Below, one piece after another: positions 7,670 through 16,131 of a stretch of 58,446 bases of DNA. Origin of the DNA: an uncultured Lachnospiraceae bacterium (GTDB taxonomy: Bacteria > Bacillota > Clostridia > Lachnospirales > Lachnospiraceae); the NCBI GenBank assembly GCA_947626415.1, contig CANQSA010000015.1, forward strand, positions 1 to 58,446, in the 5' to 3' direction. Under the pieces are notes generated by a model. The model made no database searches, was not told the DNA's origin, and saw only the letters and a program-made list of their open reading frames with translations. Numbering within the stretch: position 1 is the stretch's first letter; each line of letters starts with the position of its first letter. The position numbers and the translations under genes were made by a program.

Positions 7670-8350
7670 ATGCAGTACAAAATTGTGGGAGAGCCGATGC
7701 CGGCTGTGGTTTGTGAATTGGAGGATGGAGAAAGTCTGCTGACAGAAAAAGGCTCCATGAGCTGGATGAGTCCGAACATGGTTATGAATACCGGGGCAGG
7801 CGGAGTCGGAAAAGCATTTGGACGGAGACTTTCCGGAGATTCTATGTTCCAGAATATCTATACGGCGGAAAACGGAAAAGGCATGATTGCCTTTGCTTCC
7901 AGCTTCCCTGGTTCGATCCGTGCCATCCAGATTACGCCGGATCACCCGGTGATCGCCCAGAAAGGCGCGTTCCTGGCTTCGGAAATGGGCGTGGAGCTGT
8001 CCATCCATTTCCAGAAGAAAGGCGTATCCGGCTTCTTCAGCGGTGAAGGTTTTATCATGCAGAAGTTTTCGGGAAATGGAATGGTTTTCCTGGAAATTGA
8101 CGGTTCCGTGGTGGAATATGAGCTGGCGGCAGGGCAGCGCCTGGTAATAGACAGTGGAAATCTTGCAATGATGGACGCTACCTGTACTTTGGATATTCAA
8201 TCGGTGAAAGGAATCAAAAATAAGCTGTTCGGCGGCGAGGGATTCTTTAACAGCGTTGTGACGGGGCCGGGAAAGGTTTCCGTACAGACGATGCCGGTTA
8301 GCGGAGTGGCGGCTGCGCTGCGTCCGTTTATGCCGACCGGCAGCAAATAA
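7670..8350 (+). CDS. AIM24 family protein (TIGR00266)
   Basis: A 226-residue protein matching the bacterial AIM24/TIGR00266 family: N-terminal GESLLTEKGSMSWM, central Gly-rich GGVGKAFGRRLSGDS and FLEIDGSVVEYEL. The fold is a beta-rich barrel-like structure without catalytic residues. The molecular role is unknown; the yeast relative affects mitochondrial inner-membrane architecture. There is no signal sequence. It is probably co-transcribed with the SDR gene and ends at a strong terminator. Confidence 0.9.
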   Translation: MQYKIVGEPMPAVVCELEDGESLLTEKGSMSWMSPNMVMNTGAGGVGKAFGRRLSGDSMFQNIYTAENGKGMIAFASSFPGSIRAIQITPDHPVIAQKGAFLASEMGVELSIHFQKKGVSGFFSGEGFIMQKFSGNGMVFLEIDGSVVEYELAAGQRLVIDSGNLAMMDATCTLDIQSVKGIKNKLFGGEGFFNSVVTGPGKVSVQTMPVSGVAAALRPFMPTGSK

Positions 8351-8377
8351 AATAGCAGAGATCACAATATTATTGAC

Positions 8378-8422
8378 GGGACTGCCGCTTGCAGGGGACT
8401 TTGTAAAGCGGCAGCCCTTTTT
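8378..8422 (+). terminator. Rho-independent terminator after AIM24
   Basis: GGG-A-CTGCCGCTT (8378-8390) pairs with AAGCGGCAGCCC (8406-8417), with one bulged base and a 15-base loop, followed by TTTTT. It separates the SDR-AIM24 unit from the GH88 gene, whose ribosome site begins 22 bp later. Confidence 0.85.
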
Positions 8423-8452
8423 AAAAATCAAAAAGAATAAAATGGAGGCAGT

Positions 8453-9586
8453 ATGGATCAAAGAACACAGGAAAAGGAATGGGCCCGGAAAACGGCGGAT
8501 CGGATCGCGGCGAAAGTCGTGGTTACCGCGCATCGAAACAGAGGAAAGGTTCCATATACAACGGCAGAGGGAAGATTTGACGATTGGTCCGGAGAACGGA
8601 TCGGCTGGTGGACAAACGGATTCTGGCCGGCGCAGCTCTGGCTGCTGTATCATGCGTATGGAAATGAAGAATTTCGCACAGTCGCAGAAGAGGTTCAGGA
8701 TAAGCTGGACGCGGTATTGATGGATCCGATGGCAATGGATCACGACGCCGGCTTCCGGTTTTTGATCTCGGATGTCGCGGACTATCGGATCACGGGAAAC
8801 CGGCAGTCCGGAAACCGCGGGATTCTGGCTGCTTCCAATATGGCGGGCCGATTTAATCTGAAAGCCGGTCTGATCCGGGCGTGGAACGATCCGGGAGACG
8901 GGAAGACAGCCGGGCTTGCCATTATTGACTGTATGATGAATCTGCCACTGTTGTACTGGGCGTCCGATGAACTGCATGATCCCCGGTTCCGTCAGATCGC
9001 CATGGCCCATGCGGACTCTGTGCAGAAGGTATTTGTGCGGGAAAACGGATCGGTTCACCATATTGTAGAGTTTGATCCGGAGACGGGAAGGATAATCGGC
9101 CCGCAGGGCGGACAGGGAATGCAGGTTGGTTCGGCCTGGACGAGAGGACAGTCCTGGGCTCTGTACGGATTTACGTTAAGCTATCTGCATACAAAAGAAG
9201 AACGGTATCTGGAAACGGCAAAACGGGTAGCGGATTACGTTGTCTCGCAGATTCCCGAAACCGGGATTGTTCCGGTAGATTTTGACCAGCCCGCAGATAT
9301 TTTATGGGAGGATTCCACAGCGGCGGCGATCTTTGCCTGCGGTCTGCTGGAACTTGAAAAACTGACGGATGGAGAACAAAAGGAGACTTATTACCATATT
9401 GCCGTATTGCTGCTGCATACCCTTGCGGAAAAACGCTGCAGCTGGGATCCTGAAATTGACAATCTCGTGGAAAAATGCTCTGCGGCATACCATGACCGGG
9501 AACACGATTTTTCTATTATATATGGAGATTATTATTTTACGGAAGGTATTTTGAAGCTGGCAGAACGCGATATCCTATTATGGTAA
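8453..9586 (+). CDS. Glycoside hydrolase family 88 (unsaturated glucuronyl hydrolase-like)
   Basis: A 377-residue all-helical (alpha/alpha)6-barrel enzyme of GH88. Family members hydrate the double bond of unsaturated uronic acids at oligosaccharide ends, releasing the keto acid. Likely catalytic Asp residues are D98 in MDHDAGF and D159 in IIDCMMN, which correspond in context to the two Asp residues of characterised enzymes. WTRGQSWALYG and WEDSTAAAI are other family signatures. There is no signal peptide, so it should act on imported oligosaccharides. GGAGG lies four bases before ATG 8453. It is close to the hemicellulose locus but separated by an oppositely oriented regulator. Confidence 0.88.
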   Translation: MDQRTQEKEWARKTADRIAAKVVVTAHRNRGKVPYTTAEGRFDDWSGERIGWWTNGFWPAQLWLLYHAYGNEEFRTVAEEVQDKLDAVLMDPMAMDHDAGFRFLISDVADYRITGNRQSGNRGILAASNMAGRFNLKAGLIRAWNDPGDGKTAGLAIIDCMMNLPLLYWASDELHDPRFRQIAMAHADSVQKVFVRENGSVHHIVEFDPETGRIIGPQGGQGMQVGSAWTRGQSWALYGFTLSYLHTKEERYLETAKRVADYVVSQIPETGIVPVDFDQPADILWEDSTAAAIFACGLLELEKLTDGEQKETYYHIAVLLLHTLAEKRCSWDPEIDNLVEKCSAAYHDREHDFSIIYGDYYFTEGILKLAERDILLW

Positions 9587-9601
9587 AATGAGGTAGAGGA
9601 A

Positions 9602-10132
9602 ATGGAAAAGACGGTAAGGGCGGATCGGCCGGAACAGGGAAAAGCGGAGGAATACGAGATCAGTCTCAATATTCAGTCAGAGGATATGCTGTTTAATGCT
9701 TATGACAGGGAACACAGAACCTTAAACGACGGACTGAGAGAGTATCTGATCGATAAACTGGGGCAAAGAGGCAGAAACCAGCGGGTAGTGATCCATATTT
9801 ACGCCAACGATACGATAAAGGAAGCAGAGGTAAAGCAGGCGTTTTCCGCCATGATGGAGGAAACACAGGCCAAATTGCGGCATGAACAGAAGCAGAACCG
9901 GATCAAGCAGCTTTGGATGCTTTTGATCGGTGCGGTCTTCATTTCACTCAGCCTGCTGCTGCAGTCTAAGGTAAATATGGTCGTTTCGGAAATTATTTCC
10001 GCGATCGGCGCGTTTTCTATCTGGGAGGCAGCCGGGATATGGATTATTGAAAGGCCTGCGATCAGGCATAAGAAAGCATTGCTGACACAGCTTGGAAATA
10101 CCGGGCTGATTGTGGAACAGAGAGCGCAGTAA
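9602..10132 (+). CDS. Hypothetical two-helix membrane protein
   Basis: A 176-residue protein. Residues 1-100 are charged and soluble and include RVVIHIYANDTIKEAEV. Two hydrophobic helices lie at about 105-122 and 126-148, followed by a short charged tail, so both termini probably face the cytoplasm. I recognise no family function. It starts 15 bp after the GH88 stop with GAGG just upstream, so it is likely co-transcribed. Its stop abuts the AraC gene stop with no space. Confidence 0.7.
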   Translation: MEKTVRADRPEQGKAEEYEISLNIQSEDMLFNAYDREHRTLNDGLREYLIDKLGQRGRNQRVVIHIYANDTIKEAEVKQAFSAMMEETQAKLRHEQKQNRIKQLWMLLIGAVFISLSLLLQSKVNMVVSEIISAIGAFSIWEAAGIWIIERPAIRHKKALLTQLGNTGLIVEQRAQ

Positions 10133-10921
10133 TTAAGATTTGTTCAGGCGGCTCAGATATTCTTTTGGGGTTGTATGGTAAACCTGTTCAAACGTCCGGT
10201 AGAACGACCGGGTGTTATTAAAGCCGGCATCGAGCGCACAGGCGGTAACGGTCGCATTGCCGGATCGTATCTGCATCAGCGCGTATTCGATCCGAAGCCG
10301 GTTGATATACTGATTAAAATTGATATGCAGGCGTTGGGAAAAGATTCGTGACAACTGATATTTATCCATTCGCAGGGCCTGTGCGACAGAGGAGAGTGAA
10401 AGCGGCTCCTGAAAATGGGTAGAAAGGTACTGGATAATGCAGTGAATGTCATCACTGGTGTGAATCCGCGAATTAAGTAACGGAAGAGATGGCAGCAGAC
10501 GGCAGAGGATCAGTTGTACATATGCGTTTTGTACGCAATATTCTTCATTGAATGCGCCCAACAGAGAATGAATGCCATAGCGGACATCCGGATGGAATTC
10601 ATCCAGGGAAAAGACGATCCGGGACGGCTCTTTTTGAAGCAGGGTATCCAGATACAGATTCAGGTATTCATTGCCGATCAGAAGAACATCGCCTTGATTT
10701 TCAGACTGGCCGCAGCGCCGGTATTCATGAACATGGTACGGGAAAATAACGGCAATTTCACCTGCATGCACGGTGTGAGACTCATTATCCACGATAATAT
10801 GGATCGTTCCCTTTGTTACGGGAACGAGTTCCAGCCCGGAATGGAAATGGGCGGCAAAGTTAAAATTTTCAAATGCATAGTGAAAAATGGGATTTTCCTT
10901 GATTTCAATAAACGGCAGCAT
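10133..10921 (-). CDS. AraC family transcriptional regulator
   Basis: A 262-residue protein with an N-terminal cupin-like sensor (HFHSGLELVPVTKGT, then GEIAVIFPYHVHEY) and a C-terminal pair of helix-turn-helix motifs (LSLSSVAQALRMDKYQLSRIF and VTACALDAGFNNTRSFYRTF, followed by PKEY). Such regulators activate sugar-use genes on binding a sugar. ATG 10921 is chosen because AGGTAG precedes it and the sensor starts at the usual point; an in-frame ATG at 10984 lies upstream within the promoter. It is divergent from the GH120 gene, its likely target. Confidence 0.9.
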   Translation of the reverse strand: MLPFIEIKENPIFHYAFENFNFAAHFHSGLELVPVTKGTIHIIVDNESHTVHAGEIAVIFPYHVHEYRRCGQSENQGDVLLIGNEYLNLYLDTLLQKEPSRIVFSLDEFHPDVRYGIHSLLGAFNEEYCVQNAYVQLILCRLLPSLPLLNSRIHTSDDIHCIIQYLSTHFQEPLSLSSVAQALRMDKYQLSRIFSQRLHINFNQYINRLRIEYALMQIRSGNATVTACALDAGFNNTRSFYRTFEQVYHTTPKEYLSRLNKS

Positions 10922-10955
10922 GGCTCTACCTGCTTTCACGCAATATTTGTCACAT

Positions 10956-10984
10956 ATTTTACCATGATATTGCTTTCTTTTCAA
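10956..10984 (-). promoter_or_regulatory. Promoter of the AraC regulator gene
   Basis: On the minus strand: TTGAAA (10984-10979), 17-bp spacer, TAAAAT (10961-10956). This places the start of transcription near 10949, 28 bp before ATG 10921, and supports the shorter start. Confidence 0.65.
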
Positions 10985-11092
10985 GCGAGGCTTCGCTATA
11001 TTTGTCTTAAATAAACAAAATGAAAATCCGGAGACAGCAAACCTGTCCGCCGGTAAAACTGAATATTATCAGGGAAAGCAGGTGAATGATCA

Positions 11093-13021
11093 ATGACCAA
11101 AATCTATCATGTTTCAAAAAAAGGTTCGGACCAAAACAGCGGGAGCGCGGAAAGTCCCTTCCTGACGATTCAAAAAGCAGCGGATACGGCGATTGCGGGA
11201 GATACGGTGATCGTCCACGAAGGCGTATACCGGGAATGGGTCAGACCCCGAAACGGCGGACTGGGGAATCACTGCAGGATCACCTACCAGGCAGCGGAGA
11301 ACGAACATGTGGTGATCAAAGGTTCGGAAGAGATCCGTAACTGGGAACGGGTGGAAGGAAGTGTCTGGAAAGCCGAGATCGACAATGCGCTGTTTTGCGG
11401 ATGCAATCCCTTTGCCGCAGAGATTGACGGGGATTGGCTGGTAGCGCCCAGAGACAATAAGGTACACGCTGGGGACGTCTATTTAAATGGGATGTCTCTG
11501 TTTGAGGCAAAGAGTCCGGAAGCGGTAAAGAATCCGGAACTGTGGACGGCAAGCGTCTATGAGACCTGGGGCTGCCGCGAGGAGAAGCTGGCTGACCCGG
11601 AACGCTCCCGATACCGCTGGTATGCGGACTGTGGGGAAGAGCGGACCGTTCTGTATGTGAATTTTCAGGACTATGATCCCAACCGGGAATGTGTGGAGAT
11701 CAACGTGCGCAGGTCCTGTTTTTTCCCGGATCGGACCGGAGTAGATTACATTACAGTAAAGGGGTTTGAAATGGCGCAGGCGGCCACAATCTGGGCGCCG
11801 CCGACCGCGAAGCAGTACGGGCTTCTGGGCGTCAACTGGAGCAAAGGCTGGATCATAGAGGATAATGTGATCCACGATTCCAAATGCAGCGGGATCAGTC
11901 TGGGCAAGGAAGAGAGCACCGGTGATAATGATTTTACCAAATGGGGCAGGAAACCGGGATACCAGTATCAGATGGAAGCGGTATTTAAGGCATTGTCGAT
12001 CGGCTGGAGCAAAGAAGAAACCGGATCGCATATCGTTCGGAACAACCGGATTTACGACTGCGGACAGAACGGGATTGTAGGACATATGGGAGGCGCGTTC
12101 AGCGAGATTTACGGCAATGAGATTTACCGGATCGGAACGAAGCATGAATATTACGGCCACGAACTGGGCGGGATCAAAATGCATGCTGCCATTGACGTCT
12201 ATATCCACAACAATTATATTCACGACTGTACCCTGGGAACCTGGCTGGACTGGCAGGCGCAGGGCGTGCGGGTGAGCGCCAATCTTTATCATAACAATAA
12301 CCGGGATCTGTTTGTTGAAGTCAGCCATGGTCCATACCTGGTGGATAATAATATCTTTACTTCGGCTTACACGTTTGACAATGCGGCACAGGGCGGCGCA
12401 TATGTCAATAACCTGGTGTGCGGGTTGTTTAACCATTATCCGGTGCTGAATCGGGCTACGCCGTATCATTTCCCGCATTCCACGCAGGTAATGGGTACGG
12501 TTCCCGTATATGGCGGAGACGACCGCTGGTTCCAGAATATTTTTGTGGGCGGTACGGAAGACAGAGACTACGGCACTGCGGAATATAACGGTTCGCCCGT
12601 TTCCCTGGAGGAGTATATCGCCAGAGTACGGGAAGAATACGGGGATGTGGAAAGCTATGAGAAGGTGCGGCAACCGGCGTATATTGACGGAAATGTTTAT
12701 TTAAACGGAGCGAAGGGCTTTGACCGGGAAGCGCACAGCTGTACGGACAGCCGGAATCCGGAGGTGCGGATCGTGACGGAGACGGACGGCGTCTATCTGG
12801 AGATCACACTGCCGGAGCAGATGTTTGAACTGCAGGGAGAGGTTATGGGAACCCACAATCTGCCCATGACCAGGATCACGGAATGCGGCTTTGAAGAACC
12901 GTCCGGCGCCGATCTGCGGATCTGCCGGGATTTCCTCGGAAATTCCAGGAAGGAAACGGTGATTGCCGGCCCGCTGCAGACAGTACGGGCAGGAAAAAAT
13001 AAAATCAGGATATGGAGGTAG
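11093..13021 (+). CDS. GH120 beta-xylosidase
   Basis: A 642-residue right-handed parallel beta-helix protein. The N-terminus (YHVSKKGSDQNSGS, GVYREWV) and length match GH120, whose characterised member is a Thermoanaerobacterium beta-xylosidase. In that enzyme the catalytic Asp and Glu are 23 residues apart. Here D386 (TWLDWQAQG) and E409 (LFVEVSHG) have exactly that spacing. The enzyme would release xylose from the non-reducing end of xylo-oligosaccharides. There is no signal peptide, so it is cytoplasmic. ATG 11093 has AGCAGGTG upstream. It starts the catabolic operon, with the isomerase gene immediately behind. Confidence 0.87.
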   Translation: MTKIYHVSKKGSDQNSGSAESPFLTIQKAADTAIAGDTVIVHEGVYREWVRPRNGGLGNHCRITYQAAENEHVVIKGSEEIRNWERVEGSVWKAEIDNALFCGCNPFAAEIDGDWLVAPRDNKVHAGDVYLNGMSLFEAKSPEAVKNPELWTASVYETWGCREEKLADPERSRYRWYADCGEERTVLYVNFQDYDPNRECVEINVRRSCFFPDRTGVDYITVKGFEMAQAATIWAPPTAKQYGLLGVNWSKGWIIEDNVIHDSKCSGISLGKEESTGDNDFTKWGRKPGYQYQMEAVFKALSIGWSKEETGSHIVRNNRIYDCGQNGIVGHMGGAFSEIYGNEIYRIGTKHEYYGHELGGIKMHAAIDVYIHNNYIHDCTLGTWLDWQAQGVRVSANLYHNNNRDLFVEVSHGPYLVDNNIFTSAYTFDNAAQGGAYVNNLVCGLFNHYPVLNRATPYHFPHSTQVMGTVPVYGGDDRWFQNIFVGGTEDRDYGTAEYNGSPVSLEEYIARVREEYGDVESYEKVRQPAYIDGNVYLNGAKGFDREAHSCTDSRNPEVRIVTETDGVYLEITLPEQMFELQGEVMGTHNLPMTRITECGFEEPSGADLRICRDFLGNSRKETVIAGPLQTVRAGKNKIRIWR

Positions 13022-13027
13022 ATGCAA

Positions 13028-14512
13028 ATGAACAATGTACCGGAACTGAAAATAGGAGTAGTCGCAGTCAGCAGGGACTGTTTCCCGGAAACGCTGTCTG
13101 TTTCCAGACGGGAAGAGCTGATGCGGGCTTACAGAGAAAAATACGGAGATTCTGAAATTTACGAATGTCCGGTCTGCATTGTGGAAAGCGAGATCCATAT
13201 GGTGCAGGCGCTGGAGGATCTGAAACAGGCAGGCTGCAATGCGCTGGTCGTCTATCTGGGGAATTTCGGGCCGGAGATTTCGGAAACGCTTCTGGCGAAG
13301 CATTTTGACGGCCCTGTTATGTTTGTAGCTGCCGCCGAAGAGCGGGGAGACAACCTGATCCAGGGCAGAGGCGACGCTTACTGCGGTATGCTGAACGCAA
13401 GCTATAATTTAAAATTGCGCGGCGTTAAGGCGTACATACCAGAATATCCCGTCGGGACTGCGGAAGAATGCGCGGATATGATTTACGGATTCCGTCCGAT
13501 CGCCAGAGCAGTCATCGCGCTGAAAGATTTAAAGATTATCAGCTTCGGACCGCGGCCGCTGAATTTTCTCGCGTGCAACGCGCCGATAAAACCCCTGTAT
13601 GAACTTGGCGTAGAGATAGAGGAAAATTCGGAGCTGGATCTGTTTGAGGCGTTTAACCGGCATGCGGGAGATGAACGAATCCCGGCTGTCGTAAAGGAAA
13701 TGGAAGCAGAGCTGGGAGAGGGCAATAAAAAACCGGAGATTCTTGCGAAACTGGCGCAGTATGAACTGACGTTAAAGGACTGGATTGCGGAGCATAAGGG
13801 CTATAGAAAATACGTGGCGATCGCCGGGAAATGCTGGCCTGCTTTCCAGACGCAGTTTGGATTTGTGCCCTGTTATGTGAACAGCCGGCTGACCGCGCAG
13901 GGGATTCCGGTTTCCTGTGAGGTGGATATTTACGGGGCGCTCAGTGAATATATCGGAACCGTCGTCAGCGGGGATACCGTAACGCTGCTGGATATCAACA
14001 ACAATGTACCGAAGGATATGTATGAAAGCGACATCGAAGGCAAATTCCCCTATACGCACAGGGATACGTTTATGGGCTTCCACTGCGGCAATACGGCGGC
14101 GGGCAAGCTGTCATTCTGTGAGATGCGGTATCAGCTGATCATGGCAAGATCGCTGCCGGAAGAAGTAACGCAGGGAACGCTGGAAGGCGATATCGTTCCG
14201 GGAGATATTACATTTTTCCGGCTGCAGAGCACAGCGGATTGTAAGCTGCGGGCGTATATCGCGCAGGGTGAGGTTCTGCCGGTCGCAAGCCGTTCGTTCG
14301 GTTCGATCGGCGTGTTTGCCATTCCGGAAATGGGTCGGTTTTACCGGCATGTGCTGATCGAAAAGAATTTCCCGCATCACGGGGCGGTCGCGTTTGGCAA
14401 TCACGGAAAAGCCTTGTTTGAAGTATTTCGTTATATCGGTGTTGCAGCGGAAGAAATCGGATATAATCAGCCTGCGGGTGTGCGGTATCCGACGGAAAAT
14501 CCGTGGAAATAG
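13028..14512 (+). CDS. L-fucose/L-arabinose isomerase-fold protein
   Basis: About 494 residues, with the overall architecture of the FucI/AraA superfamily: N-terminal alpha/beta half (VVYLGNFGPE), central insert and C-terminal metal-site domain (CEVDIYGALSEY, HRDTFMGFHCGN, FFRLQS). Typical members interconvert aldoses and ketoses with a Mn-type metal. Placed between a beta-xylosidase and a xylulokinase, it probably supplies the ketopentose, from xylose or arabinose, in place of a classical XylA. That substrate is inferred from position. ATG 13028 is chosen because GGAGGT lies eight bases before it; ATG 13022 would leave only two. It nearly abuts the GH120 stop. Confidence 0.8.
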   Translation: MNNVPELKIGVVAVSRDCFPETLSVSRREELMRAYREKYGDSEIYECPVCIVESEIHMVQALEDLKQAGCNALVVYLGNFGPEISETLLAKHFDGPVMFVAAAEERGDNLIQGRGDAYCGMLNASYNLKLRGVKAYIPEYPVGTAEECADMIYGFRPIARAVIALKDLKIISFGPRPLNFLACNAPIKPLYELGVEIEENSELDLFEAFNRHAGDERIPAVVKEMEAELGEGNKKPEILAKLAQYELTLKDWIAEHKGYRKYVAIAGKCWPAFQTQFGFVPCYVNSRLTAQGIPVSCEVDIYGALSEYIGTVVSGDTVTLLDINNNVPKDMYESDIEGKFPYTHRDTFMGFHCGNTAAGKLSFCEMRYQLIMARSLPEEVTQGTLEGDIVPGDITFFRLQSTADCKLRAYIAQGEVLPVASRSFGSIGVFAIPEMGRFYRHVLIEKNFPHHGAVAFGNHGKALFEVFRYIGVAAEEIGYNQPAGVRYPTENPWK

Positions 14513-14547
14513 GATCGGATCTGGTTGAGATCAAAAAGGAGAAATCT

Positions 14548-16011
14548 ATGTATTTTATCGGTGTAGATTTGGGAACCTCGGCGGTGAAACTGGTGCTGAT
14601 GGATGAAACCGGGCGGATCTGCAATACGGTATCCAAGGAATATCCGCTTTATTTCCCGAAACCGGGTTGGGCGGAACAGAATCCGGAGGACTGGTATACC
14701 CAGTCGGTATGCGGGATCCGGGAACTCTTACAGGAGGCTGACGCTTCGCAGGTGGCAGGCATCAGCTTCGGCGGGCAGATGCATGGGCTTGTAGTTCTGG
14801 ATGAAACGGATACGGTGATCCGCCCCGCGATCCTGTGGAATGACGGGCGGACGGCTGCCGAGACGGACTGGCTGAACCGTGAGATCGGAACAGAACGCTT
14901 GTCGGCCTGTACGGGAAATATTGCTTTTGCCGGATTCACGGCGCCGAAACTGCTGTGGATGCGCAGCCGGGAACCGGAACAGTTTGCGCGGATCCGGAAG
15001 ATCATGCTGCCGAAGGACTATCTTGCTTATCGCCTGACCGGGGTTTTCAGTACGGATTATTCCGACGCGTCGGGGATGCTCCTGCTGGATGTGCAGCATA
15101 AACGCTGGTCCGATGAGATGCTTGAAATTTGTCATGTGACTGCGGACCAGCTTCCGCAGTTATATGAAAGCTGGGAACCGGTGGGGACGTTAAAACCGGA
15201 AGCGGCGCGGGAGCTGGGACTCCGCCCGGATGTAAAGGTCATGGCGGGAGCCGGCGACAATGCGGCGGCAGCAGTGGGAACCGGAACGGTCGGAGAAGGC
15301 AGATGCAACATTTCTCTGGGAACGTCGGGAACTGTCTTTATTTCCAGCAAACATTTCCGTGTGGATGAACAGAATGCGCTGCATGCGTTTGCGCACGCGG
15401 ACGGCGCCTATCATCTGATGGGCTGTATGCTGAGCGCCGCTTCCTGCAATAAATGGTGGCTGGAGGAAATCCTGAAAACCGGCGACTACGAAGGAGAACA
15501 GGAAGCAATCGGAAATCTGGGAGAAAATCCGGTCTTTTATCTGCCGTATCTCATGGGAGAGCGTTCTCCGCACAATGATCCGAATGCGAGGGCGTGTTTC
15601 GCGGGAATGTCTATGGATACCACGCGGGCGCAGATGACGCAGGCGGTATTGGAAGGCGTGGCGTTTGGACTGCGGGATTCTCTGGAGGTGGCAAGATCGC
15701 TGGGAATTTCTATTCCCCGGACAAAAATATGCGGCGGCGGGGCCAGAAGCACACTCTGGCAGAAGATTATTGCCAATATATTAAATGTAAAAGTAGACAC
15801 CCTGGCGTGTGAAGAAGGACCGGGCTACGGGGCCGCGATCCTGGCCGCGACAGGCTGCGGCGTATTTCCTACCGTGGAAGCGGCTGCGCAGCAGCTGGTT
15901 CAGGTGAAGGCAACCATAGAGCCGGAGCCGGAACTGGTGGAAAAATATGAAAAACAGTATCAAAAATTCCGGATGTTGTATCCGGCGTTACAGACATGGT
16001 TTACCCTGTGA
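14548..16011 (+). CDS. xylB: Xylulokinase (FGGY family)
   Basis: A 487-residue FGGY carbohydrate kinase. The N-terminal phosphate loop is GVDLGTSAVKLVL. QMHGLVVLD and RPAILWNDGRT are characteristic of xylulokinases. D235-region GAGDNAAAAVGTG and GGGARSTLW are the second-domain nucleotide motifs. It phosphorylates D-xylulose to xylulose 5-phosphate for the pentose phosphate pathway; a related ketopentose is possible given the unusual isomerase upstream. ATG 14548 has AAAGGAG seven bases before it, preferable to an in-frame upstream ATG at 14503 that overlaps the isomerase gene. Confidence 0.9.
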   Translation: MYFIGVDLGTSAVKLVLMDETGRICNTVSKEYPLYFPKPGWAEQNPEDWYTQSVCGIRELLQEADASQVAGISFGGQMHGLVVLDETDTVIRPAILWNDGRTAAETDWLNREIGTERLSACTGNIAFAGFTAPKLLWMRSREPEQFARIRKIMLPKDYLAYRLTGVFSTDYSDASGMLLLDVQHKRWSDEMLEICHVTADQLPQLYESWEPVGTLKPEAARELGLRPDVKVMAGAGDNAAAAVGTGTVGEGRCNISLGTSGTVFISSKHFRVDEQNALHAFAHADGAYHLMGCMLSAASCNKWWLEEILKTGDYEGEQEAIGNLGENPVFYLPYLMGERSPHNDPNARACFAGMSMDTTRAQMTQAVLEGVAFGLRDSLEVARSLGISIPRTKICGGGARSTLWQKIIANILNVKVDTLACEEGPGYGAAILAATGCGVFPTVEAAAQQLVQVKATIEPEPELVEKYEKQYQKFRMLYPALQTWFTL

Positions 16012-16030
16012 TCCACAGGGTAAACTTTTT
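15999..16030 (+). terminator. Terminator at the end of the GH120-isomerase-xylB operon
   Basis: GTTTACCCTGTG (15999-16010) pairs perfectly with CACAGGGTAAAC (16014-16025) around a 3-base loop, followed by TTTTT. The xylB stop codon (16009-16011) lies inside the hairpin. Confidence 0.93.
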
Positions 16031-16039
16031 GTATTCCGC

Positions 16040-16068
16040 TTGACAGTGCAGGAAAAAGAAAGTAGAAT
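16040..16068 (+). promoter_or_regulatory. Promoter of the GH51-esterase unit
   Basis: TTGACA (16040-16045), 17-bp spacer, TAGAAT (16063-16068). It starts just after the xylB terminator, so the arabinofuranosidase genes form a separate transcription unit. Confidence 0.8.
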
Positions 16069-16131
16069 ATAAAGTATGAATTAGAGTCCTAATTAACTTA
16101 TAAATAATAATTTGTGAAGGAGGAAAAATCC

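Noticed and set aside
7607..9061. Long minus-strand open frame (484 codons)
   Set aside because: Antisense shadow of AIM24 and GH88, both supported by motifs and ribosome sites.
11483..12673. Long minus-strand open frame (396 codons)
   Set aside because: Antisense shadow of the GH120 gene, which has catalytic residues at the right spacing.
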